NCBI RefSeq assembly: GCF_013403245.1
Contig: NZ_JACBNQ010000004.1
Coordinates: forward strand, 1-64,000
DNA length: 64,000 nucleotides
Direction of reading: 5' to 3'
Source of the DNA: Sedimentibacter hydroxybenzoicus DSM 7310
Lineage (GTDB): Bacteria > Bacillota > Clostridia > Tissierellales > Sedimentibacteraceae
In this document: positions 58,952-64,000 of the stretch, piece after piece
Position numbering within the stretch: position 1 is the stretch's first letter
Layout of the letters: the number at the start of each line of letters is the position of its first letter
Notes under the pieces: model-generated
Seen by the model: only the letters and a program-made list of their open reading frames with translations
The model's database searches: none
Told to the model about the DNA's origin: nothing
Program-made: the position numbers and the translations under genes

Positions 58952-59920
58952 ATGATAAAGCATTTTTTTAAGATATTTTTTGCATCGGTTATTTTTCTTA
59001 CGGTTGTATTGAGTGTGACTGCTTTAGGATATATTGTTTTTGTCGATAAGGACATGGTTATTGGAAAAATTCAAATAAGAGAAACAAATAAAACAATAAG
59101 CACGTCAAGTATATATGAGTCAAGTACGTTTGATTACAGCACGACCGTTGGCAAGCTTGCTAAAAACAGTAAACGATTTAATGTTCTCGTAGTTGGACTT
59201 GAACATATGAGAACAGATACTATAATGGTTGCAAGCTATGATACGGAAAGTAAAGATGCGGATTTAATATCTGTACCGAGAGATACATATTATCCGAGAA
59301 ATACAGATGATGAAGCAGAATTTAAAAAGATTAATGCTGTTTATTCTCAGGAAGGAATAGAAAGCTTGACCGCATCTGTTCAGAAATTGCTTGGAATACC
59401 TATCGACAAATATGTAATTATAGATTATGAAGCAGTAATTTCATGCGTAGATAAATTAGGCGGTGTTGAGGTGGATGTTCCGTTCCATATGGTATATTCA
59501 GACCCATATGATAAGCCACCGCTATATATAGATATACCTGAAGGCAGGCAGCTGCTTGATGGCGAGCAGTCTTTAAAATTCTTAAGATACAGGAAAGGAT
59601 ACAGCAATCAAGACTTGGGCAGAATTGAGGCACAGCAGCAGTTTATAAAATCAGCAGCCAAGAAAGCTCTGGGATTTGAGCTCCCATCTCTTATAAGAGA
59701 AGCATATTCGTATATAGATACTAATTTAAATGTAACTGATTTAGTCAGCTTAGCCGGCAGCTTAATAGGATTTTCAACAGATAATATAAGTATGCATACC
59801 CTGCCCGGAAAAGAAGCACCATTAGAAGGTTTGTCATTTTATTTACCGGATAATGAAGATATAGCCGAAATGGTATTAAATATGTACAGTACGACAGAAA
59901 ACAAACCACAAAACAATTGA
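58952..59920 (+). CDS. LCP (LytR-CpsA-Psr) family protein 1
   Basis: 322 residues. One N-terminal transmembrane helix (about 5-31, IFFASVIFLTVVLSVTALGY) and an extracellular LCP domain (about 75-240): FNVLVVGLEHMRTDTIMVAS, DLISVPRDTYYP, KINAVYSQEG, GGVEVDVPF, LDGEQSLKFLRYRKG, DLGRIEAQQQFIKS. The arginines and aspartates that bind the lipid pyrophosphate are in these motifs. LCP enzymes attach polymers such as teichoic acid to peptidoglycan. Tandem paralogue follows. Confidence 0.92.
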   Translation: MIKHFFKIFFASVIFLTVVLSVTALGYIVFVDKDMVIGKIQIRETNKTISTSSIYESSTFDYSTTVGKLAKNSKRFNVLVVGLEHMRTDTIMVASYDTESKDADLISVPRDTYYPRNTDDEAEFKKINAVYSQEGIESLTASVQKLLGIPIDKYVIIDYEAVISCVDKLGGVEVDVPFHMVYSDPYDKPPLYIDIPEGRQLLDGEQSLKFLRYRKGYSNQDLGRIEAQQQFIKSAAKKALGFELPSLIREAYSYIDTNLNVTDLVSLAGSLIGFSTDNISMHTLPGKEAPLEGLSFYLPDNEDIAEMVLNMYSTTENKPQNN

Positions 59921-59939
59921 TTAAAGGCGGAAACTAAAA

Positions 59940-60959
59940 ATGAAACAGTTTTTTAAAATATTTATATTTTCATTTATAATATTTTCCTTAGTGGCAACAA
60001 CAGGAATATATACTTATACTAAATATTTATCACCCATAGATCCCGATGACATCATAATCGGTGAAGAAGATAATTCAGAAGATGAGGATGATGATTCGGC
60101 TCAAACTCCTTTAGAAAAAGCAATGAAGGACAGTAAAAGAATAAATGTTCTGTTGGTTGGACTGGAAGGTCCGAGATCAGATACAATAATGCTGGCAAGC
60201 TATGACAGAAAAACGAAGGAAGCAAACGTCATATCGATTCCGAGAGATACATATTACTACAGAGAGGGATATGAAAAATATTCAGACGTGCAGAAAATTA
60301 ACGCTGTATACGGTATGGAAAAGGAAGGAATTCATGCTTTGATGAAAGCAGTTGAGGAATTGACGGGAATTCCTATCGACAATTATGTCACAATTGAATA
60401 TGATGGACTTAAGGCTGCCGTGAACGCAGTAGGAGGAGTTGAGTTTGAAGTTCCGTTTCATATGAGATATATTGACCCATACGATAACCCTCCACATGGA
60501 TTTGTTATTAATGTTCCTGCCGGCAAACAGCTTATTAAGGGTGATAAAGCATTGGAACTGTTAAGATTCAGAAAATCAAATATTGATGGATACAGGAGCT
60601 ATCCCAACGGTGACCTTGGCAGAGTTCAGACACAGCAGCAGTTCATAAAGGCTGCCGTAAAAAAATCATTGAGCTTAAAACTTCCGAGTGTAATAAGTGC
60701 AGTGTATCCCCATGTTAAGACAGACTTGACTTTAAGTGATATGCTGGGTTTGACCAAGGATGTAATAGGATTTTCAACAGAAAATTTAGAAACCATCACA
60801 CTTCCCGGTACTGACAGGATGCTTGGCAAATATTCCTTTTATTTAGCTGACGGTGAGAAAATAACAGAACTGGTTTATGATATGTATAATGTGAATTTGA
60901 CTGCAAATTCAGAGGATGCAAGTAATGAAGATGATAGTGTGGCACATGCCAACGAATAA
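59940..60959 (+). CDS. LCP (LytR-CpsA-Psr) family protein 2
   Basis: 339 residues, a tandem paralogue of the previous gene sharing its layout: TM helix (about 5-25), a very acidic linker (EEDNSEDEDDDSAQ), and the LCP domain (INVLLVGLEGPRSDTIMLAS, VISIPRDTYYYR, QKINAVYGMEKEG, LLRFRKSN, DLGRVQTQQQFIKA). The acidic linker is missing from copy 1, so the two proteins probably differ in environment or substrate. 19 bp after copy 1. Confidence 0.92.
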   Translation: MKQFFKIFIFSFIIFSLVATTGIYTYTKYLSPIDPDDIIIGEEDNSEDEDDDSAQTPLEKAMKDSKRINVLLVGLEGPRSDTIMLASYDRKTKEANVISIPRDTYYYREGYEKYSDVQKINAVYGMEKEGIHALMKAVEELTGIPIDNYVTIEYDGLKAAVNAVGGVEFEVPFHMRYIDPYDNPPHGFVINVPAGKQLIKGDKALELLRFRKSNIDGYRSYPNGDLGRVQTQQQFIKAAVKKSLSLKLPSVISAVYPHVKTDLTLSDMLGLTKDVIGFSTENLETITLPGTDRMLGKYSFYLADGEKITELVYDMYNVNLTANSEDASNEDDSVAHANE

Positions 60960-60964
60960 TAAAC

Positions 60965-61017
60965 GGGGACATTCCTTCAACCCGCAAAGGGTAACCATAA
61001 AGGGAAGGTGTGTCCCC
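60965..61017. repeat. Palindromic repeat, GGGGACA/TGTCCCC family, copy 3
   Basis: GGGGACATTCCTTC at the left and GAAGGTGTGTCCCC at the right, with AACCCGCAAAGGGTAACC between. It sits just after the second LCP gene and before the peptidase gene. Confidence 0.75.
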
Positions 61018-61038
61018 ATACCTATTAAGGGGGAAATT

Positions 61039-61998
61039 ATGAATAAACCAAAAAAATTAAATTTCGGAGATAAGGTTGCTGTAGTGGCACCCTCTTCGGC
61101 AACAGATTTAAAATCGGTAGAAAGCGGGGAACTGAAGCTAAGAAGCTTGGGGCTAAACCCCGTTATGTTTCCGACATGCTATACTAATTACGGTCATTTG
61201 TCCGCAAAAGATGAAGAGAGGGCAAAGGATATAAACGACAGCTTCAGGGATGACAGTATAAAAGGTATAATATGTCTTCGCGGAGGATACGGAACACCTC
61301 GCATATTAAATATGCTTGATTATGAAATGATTAAGAAAAACCCCAAGGTGTTTATGGGATTCAGTGATATAACATCACTGCACGTTGCCTTTAATCAGAT
61401 GTGCGACATGGTTACATTTCACGGACCCATGGCTACATCCAATTTTGCTAAGATTAAAAACGACAATGTAAGCTTTGAATCGTATACATACAACAGCTTG
61501 TCAAAAAATATTTTTACCAATGAACCTGTAGGACTTTATATAAATCCTCCCGGGGAAGAACTCATCAGTTACAATGACGGTACGGCTGAAGGGCTGATCA
61601 CAGGCGGAAACTTGACGCTTTTAGTATCAACCTTGGGCTCGGAATATGAGCTTGATGCAAGAGGTAAAATTATTTTTATAGAAGAAATCGGAGAGCCCAT
61701 ATATAAAATAGACAGAATGCTTACATCCTTAAGCTTGGCAGGAAAGTTTAAAGATTGCGAAGCCGTTATATTCGGGACATTTACTAACTGCAACAGAGAA
61801 GAAAAAGCGTATGAAGGCGGTCTGGATTTAACCTTAGAAGAGGTAATTAATAATACGGTAGTACCTTTCAATAAACCTATTATAGGTAACTTCAGGGCCG
61901 GACACAATTTCCCCCAGCCAACAATTCCGCTTGGCACTCACGTCAAGTTAGACGCTTATAATAATAAAATAATATTTATGGAAAGCGGAACATGTTAG
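61039..61998 (+). CDS. LD-carboxypeptidase (S66 family)
   Basis: 319 residues from ATG 61039, preceded by TAAGGGGGAAA; the frame extends upstream only through repeat DNA. Peptidase S66 family: AVVAPSSATD, ICLRGGYGTPRIL, FMGFSDITSLH (nucleophile Ser in GFSD), FHGPMATSNF, GLITGGNLTLLVSTLG, IFIEEIGEPIYKIDRML (catalytic Glu) and GNFRAGHNFPQ (His). Removes D-alanine from muropeptide tetrapeptides or cleaves similar LD-bonds. Alanine racemase follows after 52 bp, both being in peptidoglycan metabolism. Confidence 0.9.
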   Translation: MNKPKKLNFGDKVAVVAPSSATDLKSVESGELKLRSLGLNPVMFPTCYTNYGHLSAKDEERAKDINDSFRDDSIKGIICLRGGYGTPRILNMLDYEMIKKNPKVFMGFSDITSLHVAFNQMCDMVTFHGPMATSNFAKIKNDNVSFESYTYNSLSKNIFTNEPVGLYINPPGEELISYNDGTAEGLITGGNLTLLVSTLGSEYELDARGKIIFIEEIGEPIYKIDRMLTSLSLAGKFKDCEAVIFGTFTNCNREEKAYEGGLDLTLEEVINNTVVPFNKPIIGNFRAGHNFPQPTIPLGTHVKLDAYNNKIIFMESGTC

Positions 61999-62050
61999 TT
62001 CCCTTTTTGTTCCGGGACTTACAATTAATCTCATATAATGGAGGTAACAA

Positions 62051-63199
62051 ATGGAACCGTTATTGCGCGACACATACGCAGAAATAAACTTGGACAACAT
62101 TGGCTATAATGTCAGGAAGCTAAAAGAAATAGTAGGAAAGGATGTATCCATAGCAGCAGTGGTAAAGGCAAATGCGTATGGTCATGGGGCTGTAGCCATA
62201 GCTCCCACTATTATGGAAAACGGCGCGGACATGCTGGCAGTTGCTACATTAACAGAAGCATTAGAGTTAAGAAACTATTACAGCGATTATAAAATATTCA
62301 TCATGGGATACACTCCTGATGAATATTTGGAATATGTGGTAAAAAACAATATAACTCAGACGATATTTTCCTTAAGACAAGCTGTCCTAATCAATGATTT
62401 AAGCATTAAATACAATACAATTTCTAAAGTTCATATTAAATACGACACAGGTATGAATCGTATCGGATATAAGGATAGTCAGGAAAGCATAGATGAAATA
62501 GTTAAAATTTTCAACTTGAAAAACATAGATGTTGAGGGCATTTTCTCACATCTTGCATTAACAAACAGAGAAGAAGATGATAAGCAATACGAAAGATTTT
62601 TAAATGCTGTAGGTAAAATAGAGGAAAAAGAGAAGACCTTCAAATACAAACATATTTGCGACAGTATTTCAGCAATAGATTATCCCGAATACAGATTGAC
62701 TATGATAAGACCGGGTGCAATTATTTATGGTATGAAATCATATGAAGACGATTCGGTGATTATGAAGACTGCTTTAAAATTTAAAACAAAAATATACCAG
62801 ATTAAGGAGCTTCAACCGGGCGAAGGTGTCAGCTATGGCTACAGGTGGAAGGCAACTAAAAAAACATCGGTAGGAACTCTGCCTATGGGCTATGCCGACG
62901 GTTATCCTCGTATAAGAGACAGCTTCGTTACAATTCACGGCAAAAAAGCTCAGATTATAGGCGTAATAAATATGGATCAATGTATGGTGGATTTAACAGA
63001 CATACCTGAAGCGAAAGTTGGAGATGAAGTAATAATCTACGGTGATGGAACTGACAATACAATAGACATTCAGGGTATGGCGGATTTATTAAATACAAAT
63101 AAAAATGAAATACTTTGCAGGCTTTCAAGAAGGACGCCGAGAGTTTACATAAAGGGCGGCAAGGTTGTAAAAGTATTAAATTATTTATTACAGGAGTAG
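62051..63199 (+). CDS. alr: Alanine racemase
   Basis: PLP enzyme making D-alanine for the cell wall. 382 residues. PLP-lysine motif AAVVKANAYGHGA, catalytic tyrosine in GEGVSYGYRWKA, IKYDTGMNRIGY, and C-terminal barrel INMDQCMVDLTDIP. GGAGGTAAC precedes the ATG. The next gene starts 6 bp after its stop. Confidence 0.95.
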   Translation: MEPLLRDTYAEINLDNIGYNVRKLKEIVGKDVSIAAVVKANAYGHGAVAIAPTIMENGADMLAVATLTEALELRNYYSDYKIFIMGYTPDEYLEYVVKNNITQTIFSLRQAVLINDLSIKYNTISKVHIKYDTGMNRIGYKDSQESIDEIVKIFNLKNIDVEGIFSHLALTNREEDDKQYERFLNAVGKIEEKEKTFKYKHICDSISAIDYPEYRLTMIRPGAIIYGMKSYEDDSVIMKTALKFKTKIYQIKELQPGEGVSYGYRWKATKKTSVGTLPMGYADGYPRIRDSFVTIHGKKAQIIGVINMDQCMVDLTDIPEAKVGDEVIIYGDGTDNTIDIQGMADLLNTNKNEILCRLSRRTPRVYIKGGKVVKVLNYLLQE

Positions 63200-63205
63200 C
63201 TATCT

Positions 63206-64000
63206 ATGGATATAAATAAAAGAGTTACGGAAATATTCGATGAATTGGTACATATCAGAAGGGATTTTCACATGAACCCCGAGCTTAGTCAGCAGGAATT
63301 CAGAACTCAGAAAAAAATACAGGACTATTTAAATGAATGGGGAATTGAAAATTATGTGTGCGCAGAAACGGGTGTGGTAGGTCTGATAAATGGGAAAGGT
63401 TCGGGAAAGACAGTCGGTATCAGAGCCGACATAGATGCTTTACCTATAAATGAAGAGAACAACCATTCTTACTGTTCATTAAGGGTCGGAGCTATGCACG
63501 CCTGCGGTCACGACGCACACACAACCATACTCCTCGGGATAGCTAGAATAATGAAAGAAATGGCTGATTCAGAAGATTCAATAAACGGTAATGTAAAGCT
63601 ATTTTTTCAACCTGCTGAAGAAACCATAGGCGGAGCTAAAAGGATGGTTGAGGAAGGCTGCATGTTAAATCCCACCGTTGACTATGTTTTAGGATTACAT
63701 GTAATGCCATATATCGAGGCGGGAATGGTTGAACTGAAATACGGCAAGCTCAATGCATCAACGGATTCAATTAAAATTACATTAAATGGAGCGTCAGCGC
63801 ACGGAGCTTATCCCGACAAAGGCATAGATGCTATTGCCATGGCAGGAAGTGTTATAACTTCATTGCAGACTGTTGTAAGCAGAAATATTTCACCTCTTAA
63901 TTCTGTGGTAATATCGTTGGGAAGAATATCAGGCGGTGTAAAAGACAATGTTATAGCTGATGAAGTTAAAATTACAGGTACTTTAAGAGCTCTAGATGAT
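63206..64000 (+). CDS. M20-family amidohydrolase, 5' part
   Basis: 265 codons are in the window; the gene runs off the end. M20D family (hippurate/N-acyl amino acid hydrolase-like): RRDFHMNPELSQQEFRTQ, GIRADIDALPINEEN, GAMHACGHDAHTTILLG (metal ligands), FFQPAEETIGGAKRMVEEGC, GLHVMPYIEAGMVE, NGASAHGAYPDKGIDA. ATG at 63206 follows CAGGAGTAG. It is a different sub-group from the M20 gene at 40.9-42.1 kb (that one has GCGHN, this one ACGHDAH). Substrate unknown. Confidence 0.9.
   Translation, partial: MDINKRVTEIFDELVHIRRDFHMNPELSQQEFRTQKKIQDYLNEWGIENYVCAETGVVGLINGKGSGKTVGIRADIDALPINEENNHSYCSLRVGAMHACGHDAHTTILLGIARIMKEMADSEDSINGNVKLFFQPAEETIGGAKRMVEEGCMLNPTVDYVLGLHVMPYIEAGMVELKYGKLNASTDSIKITLNGASAHGAYPDKGIDAIAMAGSVITSLQTVVSRNISPLNSVVISLGRISGGVKDNVIADEVKITGTLRALDD

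Noticed and set aside
1-64000. CRISPR array, tRNA or rRNA gene, prophage
   Set aside because: No regularly spaced repeats, no tRNA cloverleaf with TTCGA arm, no conserved rRNA segments and no phage structural genes were recognised on either strand.

Overview
The window reads as chromosome from an anaerobic, low-GC, AT-rich member of the Bacillota, class Clostridia or Tissierellia. The grounds are AT-rich coding sequence, strong AGGAGG-type ribosome binding sites, many TTG starts, TTGACA/TATAAT-type promoters, and a gene set typical of amino-acid and organic-acid fermenters: citrate-lyase family genes, threonine dehydrogenase with 2-amino-3-ketobutyrate CoA ligase, rubrerythrin, and a nup-type nucleoside transporter. 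I cannot name the genus. I see no rRNA, tRNA, prophage or CRISPR array.

Layout. 1-1.3 kb: the end of an ABC transporter ATPase and a matching lipoprotein. 1.4-14.3 kb: truA, then a two-component system and an organic-acid fermentation cluster: malic-enzyme family protein, 2-hydroxycarboxylate transporter, LeuC/LeuD-type hydro-lyase, citrate lyase citDEF, its ligase citC and a citX-citG fusion. A perfect inverted repeat in front of the malic enzyme gene is a candidate operator for the response regulator. 14.3-17.3 kb: a ferredoxin gene divergent from a Crp/Fnr regulator, a HAD phosphatase and an XRE regulator. 17.4-22.3 kb: a gene remnant, an SbcD/SbcC-like (YhaO/YhaN-like) pair and a phosphoesterase. 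22.4-27.2 kb: tdh-kbl and two aminotransferases. 27.2-29 kb: a REP/RAYT island with a small XRE/membrane-protein pair. 29-33.8 kb: a 2-hydroxyacid dehydrogenase, a LysR regulator, and metNIQ preceded by a methionine-rich leader ORF and a terminator. 34-39.3 kb: greA, a DUF1385 gene, prmC, prfA, an S4 protein, rubrerythrin and an amidase. 39.4-42 kb: argH and a convergent M20 hydrolase. 42.2-49.1 kb: murB, PHP, rapZ, yvcK, a PAS-PP2C phosphatase, pgi and cvfB. 49.2-58.2 kb: a nucleoside salvage operon (PNP, ADP-ribosylglycohydrolase, BMP lipoprotein, ABC transporter, nucleoside hydrolase, ribokinase). 58.3-64 kb: a cold-shock protein, two LCP proteins, an LD-carboxypeptidase, alanine racemase and a partial M20 hydrolase.

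How the parts fit. The first cluster takes up and cleaves a citrate-like acid. The lyase product is oxaloacetate for citrate, decarboxylated by the malic-enzyme homologue, or pyruvate for citramalate. The nucleoside operon imports nucleosides, splits off the base and phosphorylates ribose.

The most interesting signal is at 31048-31240: an unannotated 41-codon ORF with 13 methionine codons, a good ribosome binding site and promoter, followed by a perfect terminator and then metNIQ. It looks like a methionine-sensing leader-peptide attenuator. A second theme is a population of small palindromic repeats that sit at promoters and terminators and appear to have duplicated them, plus a broken RAYT transposase flanked by its REP sequences and a miniature derivative nearby.
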